A stretch of DNA of 64,000 nt from an uncultured Clostridia bacterium (GCA_944380265.1 CALWGY010000006.1:17355-81354); one strand, 5' to 3'. Positions 54,558 through 63,089 are shown, counted from the stretch's first letter. Made by a program: numbers and translations. The notes: a model not told the origin generated them from the letters alone.

Positions 54558-55229
54558 ATGAAATATAAAAAATTAACTTGTTTTATTTTAATAGTTTTAT
54601 GTTTTTTGTTTGTTCCAATTTTGGGTGGTTGTTCAAACAATATGCAAACAAAAACAACAGTTTTCCCTGAAAACTCGATTGGAAACTTAACAATTTTTGC
54701 ACAAAATAATGTTAAGGATAGTTTGCCAATGCTTTTTAATTTGGGGCATAGTTTTTTAACTTTTGAAAACACATCTGGTGTTCCACAGAAAATTGCAAGT
54801 TACACGGTGTTACCAAACGAAACAATTTGTTTGGGCACTTGGAGCATTTCTAGCCATTTTGGAGTTTGGTTTAATTTGGAATATAACTACCATTCAATTT
54901 TTAACCGCTATGAAGGCAGAATTTCCGTAACAAAAGGAATTACTGAACAAGATTTGGAAATAATAACTGAATTTATTTACTTAAACGACACATGGAGTCC
55001 AATTAAAAATTGTTCATATTTTGCTGTTAATTTGTGGAACGAAATTGCCGAAGACGAAGAAAAACTTGATACATATTGGATTTATTCACCAAGCAAAGTT
55101 ATTAAAAACCTAAAACAATTTAAAAACTATGAAGTTAACAAACCAATGCAATCTAACAAAGTGTTTGGATATTTTTCAAATTCAACATATGTAAGTTTTA
55201 CCATGCAAGGAGATTATGAATATGTTTAA
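54558..55229 (+). CDS. Lipoprotein with possible permuted papain-like (YiiX/LRAT-type or DUF4105) fold
   Basis: A 223-residue lipoprotein. The signal peptide ends in ILGGC with Cys25 lipidated. The mature part has GHSFLTFEN (His64) early and NCSYFAVNLWNEI (Cys152) late. A His-first, Cys-later order with a GHSF start is what one sees in permuted NlpC/P60 or DUF4105-like domains. It could cleave or bind cell-wall material or lipids. The ATG at 54558 was chosen because it starts the signal peptide; the frame is open 13 residues upstream. No clear ribosome site is seen. The stop overlaps the next gene by eight bases. Confidence 0.6.
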   Translation: MKYKKLTCFILIVLCFLFVPILGGCSNNMQTKTTVFPENSIGNLTIFAQNNVKDSLPMLFNLGHSFLTFENTSGVPQKIASYTVLPNETICLGTWSISSHFGVWFNLEYNYHSIFNRYEGRISVTKGITEQDLEIITEFIYLNDTWSPIKNCSYFAVNLWNEIAEDEEKLDTYWIYSPSKVIKNLKQFKNYEVNKPMQSNKVFGYFSNSTYVSFTMQGDYEYV

Positions 55230-55455
55230 AAAAATAATTTTTGCAGTTTTATGCCTTGTTAGTTTATATTTGCTATATGCCACAATTGGTTTTGCAATTA
55301 TGGGTGCAACTGCCCCAAAACTTTATGGCGATGTTCATGCAGTTTTTATGGGAAACTATGTTTTGGCAATTGTGTTTGGAATTGCTTTTATAATTGACTT
55401 AATTGTTATTGTTTTGCTTGGAATTAACATGTTTAAACCAAAAACAAAAAAATAA
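55222..55455 (+). CDS. Small two-helix membrane protein
   Basis: A 77-residue protein with membrane helices at about residues 4-27 and 45-68 and a basic C-terminus (FKPKTKK). I do not recognise a family. Its start lies inside the end of the lipoprotein gene. AAGGAG is nine bases before the ATG at 55222 but only three before an ATG at 55216, so the second is preferred. The overlap suggests that the two products are made together. Confidence 0.65.
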   Translation: MFKKIIFAVLCLVSLYLLYATIGFAIMGATAPKLYGDVHAVFMGNYVLAIVFGIAFIIDLIVIVLLGINMFKPKTKK

Positions 55456-55482
55456 ACATATGTTAAACAAAACATATGTTTT
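55454..55482 (+). terminator. Terminator of the lipoprotein/small membrane protein pair
   Basis: AAACATATG and CATATGTTT with a ten-base loop, followed by a T-run. Confidence 0.75.
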
Positions 55483-55630
55483 TTTATTGCTTTTTTGTAT
55501 GTGAATTTTTTTGTTTTCTTTAATGCTAATTTATAAATATTTTTAGTTTTTTATAATTAAAATATTATGTATATTTTTTTGTGTACTTTCTACTATTATG
55601 TTTATTTTTTATATTTTTGAAATTGATAAC

Positions 55631-55660
55631 AAAAAAAGAACGAAAAATCGTTCTTTTTTT
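55631..55660 (-). terminator. Terminator of the L33-SecE-NusG-L11-L1 operon
   Basis: AAAAAAAGAACGA, AAA, TCGTTCTTTTTTT, just after the L1 stop. Confidence 0.9.
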
Positions 55661-55661
55661 A

Positions 55662-56345
55662 TTACATAATTTTGTAGTCAACTTTAATTCCAGGACCCAT
55701 TGTTGATGAAACAGCAACAGATTTGATGTATTGACCTTTTGCTGCTTGTGGTTTTGCTTTTACTAATGCATCCATAACAGCGTTAAAGTTTTCAAGTAGT
55801 TTTTCAACTCCAAAACTCTTTTTGCCAATCATAACGTGAATTATGTTGCTTTTATCAAGTCTATATTCAACTTTACCAGCTTTAACATCGTTAATTGCTT
55901 TTGTTACATCCAAAGTAACTGTTCCGCTTTTAGGGTTTGGCATTAAGCCCTTTGGTCCTAAAATTTTTGCAATTCTACCAATTACAGGCATCATGTCTGG
56001 TGTTGTGATACAAACATCAAAATCGAACCAACCTTGTTGAATTTTTGCAATCATATCTTCTGCACCAACATAGTCTGCTCCTGCTTTTGTTGCAGCGTCT
56101 GCATGGTCACCTTTTGCAATAACCAAAACTTTAACACTTTTACCTGTTCCGTTTGGAAGAACAACTGTTCCTCTAACTTGTTGGTCTGCTTGACGTCCAT
56201 CAACGCCTAATTTAACGTGAAGTTCAATGGTTTCATCGAATTTTGCACTTGCTGTTTTAACGCTTAAATCCAAAGCATCTGCCGCACTATATAGGTTTGT
56301 GCGGTCAACAAGTTTTGCACTTTCTAAATATCTTTTTCCTTTCAT
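55662..56345 (-). CDS. rplA: 50S ribosomal protein L1
   Basis: A 227-residue protein of the L1 stalk, needed for E-site tRNA release. The segments [35 protein letters not shown] and [20 protein letters not shown] are diagnostic. In other bacteria L1 represses the L11-L1 mRNA. It is last in its operon, with AAGGAGG before the ATG. Confidence 0.98.
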   Translation of the reverse strand: MKGKRYLESAKLVDRTNLYSAADALDLSVKTASAKFDETIELHVKLGVDGRQADQQVRGTVVLPNGTGKSVKVLVIAKGDHADAATKAGADYVGAEDMIAKIQQGWFDFDVCITTPDMMPVIGRIAKILGPKGLMPNPKSGTVTLDVTKAINDVKAGKVEYRLDKSNIIHVMIGKKSFGVEKLLENFNAVMDALVKAKPQAAKGQYIKSVAVSSTMGPGIKVDYKIM

Positions 56346-56398
56346 ATTTTCCTCCTTGTGGTTATACCGAATAAATTAAAAATTTTTTACTCTCCCAC

Positions 56399-56833
56399 TT
56401 ATTCAATAACTGTTACGCCCATACTTCTGCAAGTACCTTCAATCATGCTCATTGCTTGTTCGATACTTTTTGCATTTAAGTCAGGCATTTTTAAAGTAGC
56501 AATTTCTTTTACTTGTGCTTTTGTAATTTGTGCAACTTTGTTCTTTTTTGAGTTTGCAGAACCAGATTCAATTCCGCAAGCCTTTTTAATTAGAACTGCT
56601 GCTGGTGGTGTTTTTAGCACAAAATCAAAAGATCTATCTGCATAAATTGTAATAACAACTGGAATTACATATCCAACTTGGTTTGCTGTGCGTTCATTAA
56701 ATTCCTTTGTGAATGCTGGAATGTTAATTCCATGAGGTCCCAAAGATGAACCAACAGGTGGACCACTTGTTGCCTTTCCTGCTTGTAATTGCAATTTTAC
56801 AACTGCATTAACTTTTTTATTTGCTGCTGCCAT
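56399..56833 (-). CDS. rplK: 50S ribosomal protein L11
   Basis: A 144-residue protein of the factor-binding region. The segments [36 protein letters not shown] and the end [16 protein letters not shown] are diagnostic. The frame is open 29 residues upstream, but CAGGAGG lies just before the ATG at 56833 and this gives the normal length. Confidence 0.98.
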   Translation of the reverse strand: MAAANKKVNAVVKLQLQAGKATSGPPVGSSLGPHGINIPAFTKEFNERTANQVGYVIPVVITIYADRSFDFVLKTPPAAVLIKKACGIESGSANSKKNKVAQITKAQVKEIATLKMPDLNAKSIEQAMSMIEGTCRSMGVTVIE

Positions 56834-56948
56834 ATTTTCCTCCTGCCATATTTTGGCCTTTGTGGTGTTAAACAAAACGCATAAAACAAATTTACGTTTC
56901 TCCCACTGTATTTTAAACAAATTTTAAATTTGTGTTAAAATTAATGTA

Positions 56949-57677
56949 TTAATCAATTTTTCTAACTTGGTCAAGCCCTAAATCAACTGGGGTTTCACGA
57001 CCAAACATTTCAACGATAACACGGCATTTTTTGCCTTGTGCATCAACACTTATAACAGTGCCAACAAAACCATTAAGTGGTCCATCTAAAACTTCAACCT
57101 TATCGTTTTCATGCAAATCAACATTAATAACTGTAACTTTTTCTAGATGCATTCTTCTAGTTTCTTCTTCGGTTAAAGAAAGTGGACGACCTTTTGGTCC
57201 TGCAAAACCAGTTATTCCACGTGTTCTGGTTACGGCATGCCAAATGTCATCACCGTAAATCATTTTAACATAAATGTATCCTGGCATTAGTTTACGTGAA
57301 ACAACTTTACGTTTTCCATTTTTTTCTTCAACAACATCTTCCATTGGAATTACAATGTCAAAAATACGTTCTTGCAAATTATATTTTGAAATAACAATTT
57401 CCAAATTTTCTTTTGCAACATTTTCATAACCTGAAAAGGTGTGTAAAACATACCATTGTGCTTCACTTCTTGCCTTTTCAATTCTTTTTTGTTGTTCGGA
57501 AAGTTCTTCGTTTTCGGCTGTTTGTGGGGTTTCTTCATTGTTTTGTTCGGTTAAGTTTGAAGAATTTGAGTTTTTTAAAACATTTTGTTCTTGAACATTT
57601 TCTTCAACTTGATTTTCAACATTATTATTTATTGAAGTTTCAACTTCATCTTTAATTAATTCTTCTTTTTCTTCCAT
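56949..57677 (-). CDS. nusG: Transcription termination/antitermination factor NusG with acidic N-terminal extension
   Basis: A 242-residue protein, about 65 longer than Bacillus NusG. Residues 75-175 are the NGN domain (WYVLHTFSGYENVAKENLE) that binds the polymerase clamp. Residues about 190-240 are the KOW domain (VEVLDGPLNGFVGTVISVD). Residues 1-70 are very rich in Glu, Asn and Gln and probably unfolded. It lies seven bases after secE, the usual arrangement. A short AGGG site precedes the ATG. Confidence 0.97.
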   Translation of the reverse strand: MEEKEELIKDEVETSINNNVENQVEENVQEQNVLKNSNSSNLTEQNNEETPQTAENEELSEQQKRIEKARSEAQWYVLHTFSGYENVAKENLEIVISKYNLQERIFDIVIPMEDVVEEKNGKRKVVSRKLMPGYIYVKMIYGDDIWHAVTRTRGITGFAGPKGRPLSLTEEETRRMHLEKVTVINVDLHENDKVEVLDGPLNGFVGTVISVDAQGKKCRVIVEMFGRETPVDLGLDQVRKID

Positions 57678-57684
57678 AATAACA

Positions 57685-57996
57685 CTACCCTGGAATTAAT
57701 GTGTATAAAAAGCTTAATAATCTATCAATGCCAAAAAGCACTAATGTGAAAATGATTACAACCGAAATAACAATGCCTGTGTTTTTGCAAACAGTTTTAA
57801 AACTTGGCCAACTAACCTTTTTTAACTCCGACCAAGTTTCCTTGGTTTTTGTTACAAGTTTGTTAGGTCCTTTTTCTTTCTTTTTTGATTTATTTTTCGT
57901 TTTAGCTTGCACCTTTTCCTTTTCTTTTTTTTCAGGCTTTGGTGCATCAGGTGTTACAACCTCAACTTCAACGTTTTCATTTTGTTTTTTTGCCAT
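57685..57996 (-). CDS. secE: Preprotein translocase subunit SecE with basic N-terminal extension
   Basis: A 103-residue single-span protein. The segments ETWSELKKVSWPSFKTVCKN and the helix at about 72-96 are the SecE core. Residues 1-45 are a Lys/Glu-rich extension (KPEKKEKEKVQAKTKNKSKK), compared with a typical total of about 60-70 in Bacillota. It clamps SecY (21591-22889). AAGGAAAAG precedes the ATG. Confidence 0.95.
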   Translation of the reverse strand: MAKKQNENVEVEVVTPDAPKPEKKEKEKVQAKTKNKSKKKEKGPNKLVTKTKETWSELKKVSWPSFKTVCKNTGIVISVVIIFTLVLFGIDRLLSFLYTLIPG

Positions 57997-58016
57997 AACT
58001 TTTCCTTTTTTAAAAA

Positions 58017-58166
58017 CTACTTAGTTTCTTTATGAAGAGTTGTTTTTTTGCAGAATTTGCAATATTTTTTAAATTCAATTCTGCCTGGGTCGTTCTTTTT
58101 ATTTTTTTGAGTTGCATAGTTGCGATTTTTGCATTCTGTGCATTCAAGTATAATATTTTCTCTCAT
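58017..58166 (-). CDS. rpmG: 50S ribosomal protein L33, zinc-binding form
   Basis: A 49-residue protein. Cys9, Cys12, Cys36 and Cys39 form the zinc site (ECTEC and CKFC), and [20 protein letters not shown] is diagnostic. It begins the operon L33-SecE-NusG-L11-L1 and ends in TAG. GGAGG lies before the ATG. Confidence 0.97.
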   Translation of the reverse strand: MRENIILECTECKNRNYATQKNKKNDPGRIEFKKYCKFCKKTTLHKETK

Positions 58167-58220
58167 TGAAAGCCTCCGCTAAATTAATTTGCATTAAAAC
58201 AATTTTTTGTTTCCATGCCT

Positions 58221-58248
58221 AAAAAAATAGAGCCGCATGCTCTATTTT
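58221..58248 (-). terminator. Terminator or leader attenuator upstream of L33
   Basis: AATAGAGC and GCTCTATT pair around a five-base loop and a U-run follows on the minus strand. It ends the ABC permease transcript, but it also lies downstream of the promoter at 58265-58293. Confidence 0.75.
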
Positions 58249-58264
58249 ATTATTAACTGCACTT

Positions 58265-58293
58265 ATTATAATATATAACTAAAATTATTGCAA
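58265..58293 (-). promoter_or_regulatory. Promoter for the L33-SecE-NusG-L11-L1 operon
   Basis: TTGCAA (58288-58293), 17 bases, perfect TATAAT (58265-58270) on the minus strand. The start would be near 58258, only about 12 bases before the hairpin at 58226-58246. Confidence 0.65.
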
Positions 58294-58313
58294 GTACTTT
58301 TAGTTAAAATTAA

Positions 58314-59147
58314 TTACACAATGTCAGTATTTTTAAAGTTTTTCATTGCAAAAAACATCAAAATTATTGGAATTATTGTCCATATTGCCAAACTCCAATA
58401 GTTAACAACAGTTAACCCTGAATTTACAACATCCGCAAGCACAACAGCAAAAGGTGTTAAGTAACTTAAAAATTCAAAATTGCTGCCAGCAATGCCCAAA
58501 TATGCAATAAAGTAAAATGCAACTGCAACAACAACACTTAAAAATGTTGTGTATTTTCTTTTACCAAAAAGTGCAAATGCAAAACTGATTGCCCCTGCTT
58601 GCACACTCATAACAATTAAAAACAACCAATATGCAAAATAGTTTAAAACATTAAATTGTCCATAGCCCCAAATAAGCATTCCAACAAGTCCAAAAATTCC
58701 ACAAATGGCATTGAAAATTAACAAATTAATTACTAAACGCACAAATTTGTTTAGCACAATTTTTGTTCTTGAAACGTTTTGTGTGTAAAGCATTTCATAA
58801 CTGCCATCTTTTAAGTTTCCACCAACCAGTTTACAACCCAAAAATGCAGCATAAATTATGCCCAAAAGCCCCCACATTTGGCCTGCTTGCAAAACAAAAT
58901 AGGTTGCTATGTTTTGCGAACCAATAAGTTCAGCAATTTGATCTTTAAGTTCCGGATTGTTTTCAAACATTCCTTCCAGCATTTTTAGTGTATCTTCCAT
59001 TAAATTGAACATTGCAACTGTAATAAACACCAAAATTGCAGCAATGACACTAAAAATGATTAATGCTTTTAGGTTATTTTTTCTTTCCAAAGCATACAAA
59101 GGGGAAACTTTAAATTTTTTCTCTTTTTTTAATTCACTTAATTTCAT
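58314..59147 (-). CDS. ABC-2 type transporter permease
   Basis: A 277-residue protein with six membrane helices (about 28-50, 90-115, 140-175, 180-200, 205-225, 245-270). The pattern fits ABC-2 permeases (NatB/Bcr-type or ABC-2_3). The charged 60-75 stretch (MLEGMFENNPELKDQIAELI) forms a soluble loop between the first and second helices. It lies 17 bases after the ATPase gene, and the pair forms an exporter whose substrate is unknown. Confidence 0.87.
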   Translation of the reverse strand: MKLSELKKEKKFKVSPLYALERKNNLKALIIFSVIAAILVFITVAMFNLMEDTLKMLEGMFENNPELKDQIAELIGSQNIATYFVLQAGQMWGLLGIIYAAFLGCKLVGGNLKDGSYEMLYTQNVSRTKIVLNKFVRLVINLLIFNAICGIFGLVGMLIWGYGQFNVLNYFAYWLFLIVMSVQAGAISFAFALFGKRKYTTFLSVVVAVAFYFIAYLGIAGSNFEFLSYLTPFAVVLADVVNSGLTVVNYWSLAIWTIIPIILMFFAMKNFKNTDIV

Positions 59148-59164
59148 AATTCAAATCCCCTTTG

Positions 59165-60031
59165 TTATTCATAAAAATGCAAGAAAATTTCTTCAAGTCC
59201 TGCATCTTCAATGCTTATGTTTGTTACGTCTATGGAATTTAAAAATTTAATTAATTTTTTCATTTCGCCATTGTAATTAAACTTTATTAAATTTCCATTG
59301 CTTTTTAGGTTGCTAACACCACTTAATGTTATTTGTGGCGAAGAATAACTTGTTTCAATTGTAACAGTTTTTAATTGTTTTGTTTTTAATTGTGCCATTT
59401 CTTCAACAGCAATAATTTTGCCTTGTTTGATTATTGCAACTCTATCGCACAACCTTTGAATGTCGGTTAAAGTGTGCGATGAAATTAGTATGCTTGCACC
59501 ACGCTTTTTTTCTTCTTCCATAAGTTCAAAAAAGTTAAGTTTAATAATTGGGTCAAGCCCAACTGTTGGTTCATCTAAAACAATAAGTTTTGGGCTTGAC
59601 AGTAATGCCATAACAATACACATTTTCTTTTTGTTTCCAAGTGAAAGTTCACTTGCTTTTCTGGTTAAATTAAGTTCCAACTTTGTTGCCAAATAATCAA
59701 TGCGGTCGTAACTAACACCTTTAAGGTCGGCAACAAGTTTTAAATTTTCAAGCACGGTTAAGTTTGGAAAATAACTTGGTTCACCGCCAGCATAGCCAAG
59801 TTCACCCCTTGCTTTGTCACCTTCCTTAAATGCATCGTGGTTGATTATTGCAACCGAACCATCGGTTGGTTTTAAAAGCCCCACAATGGCACGAATGGTT
59901 GTTGTTTTTCCAGCACCGTTTGGACCAATAAAGCCCATAATTTCGCCTTCTTTAACGTTAAACGAAACATCTTCAACACCCATGTTTTTGCCATAATATT
60001 TTTTTAAATTCATAACTTCACAAGGAACCAT
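59165..60031 (-). CDS. ABC transporter ATP-binding protein
   Basis: A 288-residue ATPase. The Walker A is GPNGAGKTTT, Walker B is LIVLDEPTVGLDP, and the H-loop is ISSHTLTDI. The signature motif reads LSLGNKKK instead of LSGGQ, a known variant in the CcmA/NatA-like branch. The last 65 residues are a small C-terminal domain. It has a strong promoter (60141-60169) and AGGAG before the ATG, and is co-transcribed with the downstream permease. Confidence 0.93.
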   Translation of the reverse strand: MVPCEVMNLKKYYGKNMGVEDVSFNVKEGEIMGFIGPNGAGKTTTIRAIVGLLKPTDGSVAIINHDAFKEGDKARGELGYAGGEPSYFPNLTVLENLKLVADLKGVSYDRIDYLATKLELNLTRKASELSLGNKKKMCIVMALLSSPKLIVLDEPTVGLDPIIKLNFFELMEEEKKRGASILISSHTLTDIQRLCDRVAIIKQGKIIAVEEMAQLKTKQLKTVTIETSYSSPQITLSGVSNLKSNGNLIKFNYNGEMKKLIKFLNSIDVTNISIEDAGLEEIFLHFYE

Positions 60032-60140
60032 TTTTTCTCCTTTAAAAATTTATTTTAAATTAAACACAAAACAACTGTTTTTAATTTTACTTTGTTAAAT
60101 GTGCTTTATTAAAACAAATTTTGAGCATACTTATATTTTA

Positions 60141-60169
60141 ATTATACAATATTTACACCACTTTTGCAA
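60141..60169 (-). promoter_or_regulatory. Promoter of the ABC-2 transporter at 58314-60031
   Basis: TTGCAA (60164-60169), 17 bases, perfect TATAAT (60141-60146) on the minus strand. Confidence 0.7.
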
Positions 60170-60256
60170 TTATTGTGTTTTAAAACAACCAACAATTGTT
60201 AATTTTAAAACTTAGTTAATTTATAAAACAAACACTTTGTTAAAAAAGGTTAATTT

Positions 60257-60293
60257 AAAAAAGTATTTAGTTTTTAAAAAAGTATTTAGTTTA
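60257..60293. repeat. Tandem pair of AAAAAAGTATTTAGTTT
   Basis: Two adjacent 17-base copies separated by three bases in the spacer. They may be regulator-binding sites or a slippage product. Confidence 0.5.
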
Positions 60294-60396
60294 AAAAAAA
60301 CAAGCATTTAACTATAATTATTATTTTATTAAAAAAACATTACTTAGTTTAATTTAACAAAAATGTTTAAATTAAAAAAAATGTAAAGTTATGGTA

Positions 60397-60424
60397 TTTA
60401 CAAAATTTGAAATTATGATATACT
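60397..60424 (+). promoter_or_regulatory. Promoter of the unknown gene at 60454
   Basis: TTTACA (60397-60402), 16 bases, TATACT (60419-60424). Confidence 0.6.
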
Positions 60425-60453
60425 ATTATTAACAAAAAAAAGAGGTGTTGATT

Positions 60454-61296
60454 ATGGCAACATACGAACAAAAACCTGTAAAAACTTATGCTGAAATAGA
60501 ACAAAATAGAAAACAAACTGGTTATGTGGTTTATGATTTTTTTGAAAAACCAGACCCTGGAATTCCTAATGCTTATGATATTGATGGTGTTTGGTGTAAA
60601 TATTTTGTAAATGCCCCTCAAGGTGGTGCAGACAGATTTAATACCATAAAAAATAGATTGTATGAATATAACTTTTTTAATGGTGTATCAAGATTTCAAG
60701 AAATAGAAAGCCTATTAGCAAAATATCCTTCAACACTTAATCATTTTAGACGACTATGCACTATAAACATTAAAGGTGATGAAACTTGTAGATTAATGCT
60801 ATTTGCAGGTGCAAAAATAGATTATGACAAATTAATTCCTGATATAAAAGAAGGAATTAAACAAATGGAAATGGGAAACGACAAAAAACTTTCAGATGTT
60901 TTGCATGACCTAAATGGTCAAGTTAATGCAGCAGCATTAAATGGAGCATTCACTAAGTTTTGTGTTTCTACTTTTGAATTAGAAAAGCAACAAAACCCAT
61001 TGAAAGAATTTGATAATCAAATTTCAGATTTTTATAAAGGAATTATTAACGGAAGCCCTACTTTACAACCACCAACCCCAATATTAATTCCTACCGATGT
61101 GGATATTCAATTTAATTTACCACAAAAATTATATGAGAACATGAAAAAACTTTTAGAACAAGGACAAAATAAAGGTCCTTTAACTAAATCAGAATTTGAA
61201 ACAATACTAAACTCACAAAAAAAGATGTTTACTACCGAAAGAAATAATATCAATTTTGCTACTATTGCTCAACAAGGCGGAAGGGGTAGAAATTAA
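60454..61296 (+). CDS. Unknown protein (280 residues)
   Basis: I do not recognise this protein. It is soluble and mostly helical after residue 60, and begins MATYEQKPVKTYAEIEQNRK. An aromatic-rich part (VVYDFFEKPDPGIPNAYDID, VWCKYF) may be a small folded unit. Proline-rich linker PTLQPPTPILIP falls near residue 205, and the end QQGGRGRN is Gly/Arg-rich. GGT for Gly and AGA for Arg are favoured and AAT replaces AAC, unlike most genes here, which may mean recent acquisition. The ATG at 60454 has AGAGGTG upstream. A GTG at 60445 in the same frame is a less likely start. Confidence 0.6.
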   Translation: MATYEQKPVKTYAEIEQNRKQTGYVVYDFFEKPDPGIPNAYDIDGVWCKYFVNAPQGGADRFNTIKNRLYEYNFFNGVSRFQEIESLLAKYPSTLNHFRRLCTINIKGDETCRLMLFAGAKIDYDKLIPDIKEGIKQMEMGNDKKLSDVLHDLNGQVNAAALNGAFTKFCVSTFELEKQQNPLKEFDNQISDFYKGIINGSPTLQPPTPILIPTDVDIQFNLPQKLYENMKKLLEQGQNKGPLTKSEFETILNSQKKMFTTERNNINFATIAQQGGRGRN

Positions 61297-61300
61297 TAAT

Positions 61301-61330
61301 AAAAAAGTGGATAAAATTATCCACTTTTTT
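61301..61330. terminator. Bidirectional terminator between convergent unknown genes
   Basis: AAAAAAGTGGATAA, AA, TTATCCACTTTTTT: a perfect palindrome with U-runs on both strands. Confidence 0.9.
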
Positions 61331-61332
61331 TA

Positions 61333-62793
61333 TTAACCTTGTTCCCTTCCATCTAAACCGTTTGATAATTCTTGCTTAATATTACTTCCACCTTGAACCG
61401 TTTGCGGTTTGATAGGATCATTAAATGTTTGTGTGGGTTCTTCTTCTAATTTTTTACTTACAGGTTGTTTTATTTCAAATAGCGAGTTAAATTGACCAGG
61501 ATTTGGAACATACCCATTTATACTATCACCCTTTCCACCACTTTCTGGACTTTTAGGAGGAGTATAAACGTTTTCACCTGAAGTATACATACTCGAATTA
61601 TTTCGTGGGTTTTGTTGTTCACCTGTTTGTTTTTCTTTTGGCTGTTTATAATTATTGCCATTTTTTTCTTGCAAATTTTTAATATTATTGAGTAATTCTT
61701 CCCCCCTTGATTTAGACTCTTCAGTTAAGGTTGGAGATTTTGTGGTTTTGGTTGGCGCGGCTTCCGCGGTTGCCGTCCTTTCTTCCCCTGAAAGTTTTTT
61801 GCTTCGGTCTCCAATTTTTTCCATTGTGGATTTGATTTCTTGATTAATGGTTTCTTGGTTGGTTTCCTTAACTGTTGGTGGAATTCGGCTTTCTTCCATC
61901 TGTTTTTTATCTAGCAATGGTTCGGTTAAAATTTCTTTGAAACGTTTTGGAACAGTTTCTAACACTGTTTTTTTGCTTGACGAATCAATACGTTCTGCAC
62001 CTGCAACAAATATGCCTAAAATTGGCAACATTTTTTCGCGGAACATTTTTTCTTGTTCTTCATATTCTTTTAAACCCGACAAATCTTCAAAAGCCTTATC
62101 TAAAAGCTCATTCATTGCTTTATAATTTGTAACTTTTTTAGTTTTTTTATCAAGTAAAAAGTAATCGGAAATTTTGTTAAATTCATCATTAAAAATTGCT
62201 AAAACTTTTTTTGAATATGAATTGTTAACTTGTTTTAACAAATTAATTCTTTGTGTGAAATAATCTTCATAAATTATGTTATAACTTTCCTGTGTCATTT
62301 GGTCAAGATAGTTTAAAAGCATGTTGCGTTTAACAATGTATTCATCATCAACATCTTTTCTGTCTTGTCCTTCATCGGTGGCATTAACAACAACTTTAAA
62401 TTTTGCAAGTGCCTTATCAACAAAATCGGGGGTGATTTCGCCAGTAAATTTTCCGATTGGTGTTTTAATTATGTTCATCATTCTACCGCCCTGTTTTGGC
62501 ACACCTTCCAAAACAGACAATTCAGCAACCGCAAGTTTGCTTGCGGAATTCTTTTTAAATTCAATTTCAAAATCTATAATTCTGCCACTGTTTGTAACAG
62601 CAGTGCAAAAAATTTCGTTGTTATAACTTTCCTTTTTAACTTTGTTAAGATTAAGCAATTCTGCCGAAATTTTTTTGTTTATAACATAAATGCCATTTGC
62701 ATTGTAATCACCCAAAAGTTTGTTTTGAACAATGTCTAACTTTTCGGTTGTGTACTCATCAAAAGTTTTTGCCATTTTGAATTTTGGTGCCAT
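61333..62793 (-). CDS. Unknown two-part protein (486 residues): folded N-terminal half, disordered C-terminal half
   Basis: I do not recognise this protein. Residues 1-155 look alpha/beta (LGDYNANGIYVINKKISAEL, SGRIIDFEIEFKKN). Residues about 160-290 are helical and charged. Residues about 310-486 are low-complexity Ser/Pro/Gln/Asn/Thr-rich and probably unfolded. No signal or membrane helix. The DNA for the unfolded part uses GCG, ACG, GCC and other G/C-ending codons unlike the first part, so the gene may be mosaic. GGGGG precedes the ATG at 62793. The frame stays open 18 residues upstream. Confidence 0.65.
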   Translation of the reverse strand: MAPKFKMAKTFDEYTTEKLDIVQNKLLGDYNANGIYVINKKISAELLNLNKVKKESYNNEIFCTAVTNSGRIIDFEIEFKKNSASKLAVAELSVLEGVPKQGGRMMNIIKTPIGKFTGEITPDFVDKALAKFKVVVNATDEGQDRKDVDDEYIVKRNMLLNYLDQMTQESYNIIYEDYFTQRINLLKQVNNSYSKKVLAIFNDEFNKISDYFLLDKKTKKVTNYKAMNELLDKAFEDLSGLKEYEEQEKMFREKMLPILGIFVAGAERIDSSSKKTVLETVPKRFKEILTEPLLDKKQMEESRIPPTVKETNQETINQEIKSTMEKIGDRSKKLSGEERTATAEAAPTKTTKSPTLTEESKSRGEELLNNIKNLQEKNGNNYKQPKEKQTGEQQNPRNNSSMYTSGENVYTPPKSPESGGKGDSINGYVPNPGQFNSLFEIKQPVSKKLEEEPTQTFNDPIKPQTVQGGSNIKQELSNGLDGREQG

Positions 62794-62818
62794 AATTTTC
62801 CCCCTACTAGTTATTACC

Positions 62819-62847
62819 ATTATATCAAATAAATTACATATTTTCAA
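62819..62847 (-). promoter_or_regulatory. Promoter of the unknown gene at 61333-62793
   Basis: TTGAAA (62842-62847), 17 bases, perfect TATAAT (62819-62824) on the minus strand, 25 bases before the ATG. Confidence 0.75.
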
Positions 62848-63089
62848 TTACTTAAAATTGTTTTATTTAACAATTTTTTTAAATTAAAATTTTGATTTAT
62901 GCACATTCTAATCATTTTGTTATCATGTTTTAATTAAATAAAGCAAATTAATTTTTTGTTTTTGACATTAAACATTGCATTACTTGTTTGTTATGGAAAT
63001 TACTCAAAACATATTAAAACTATAAATTTTTGATTTTAACATGTTGTTTTATATTAAAAATTTTAATATTTAACCATAATTTTTTTTGT

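Larger units (their letters stand above)
60032..60453. other. Divergent spacer between ABC transporter and unknown gene
   Basis: 422 bases without a gene. It holds a promoter for each neighbour, and two direct copies of AAAAAAGTATTTAGTTT at 60257-60293. Otherwise it is AT-rich and featureless. Confidence 0.6.

Noticed and set aside
60367..60621. Leftward 84-residue frame over the promoter and start of the unknown gene at 60454
   Set aside because: It is antisense to a gene with a clear promoter and ribosome site; Phe/Ile-rich content reflects base composition.
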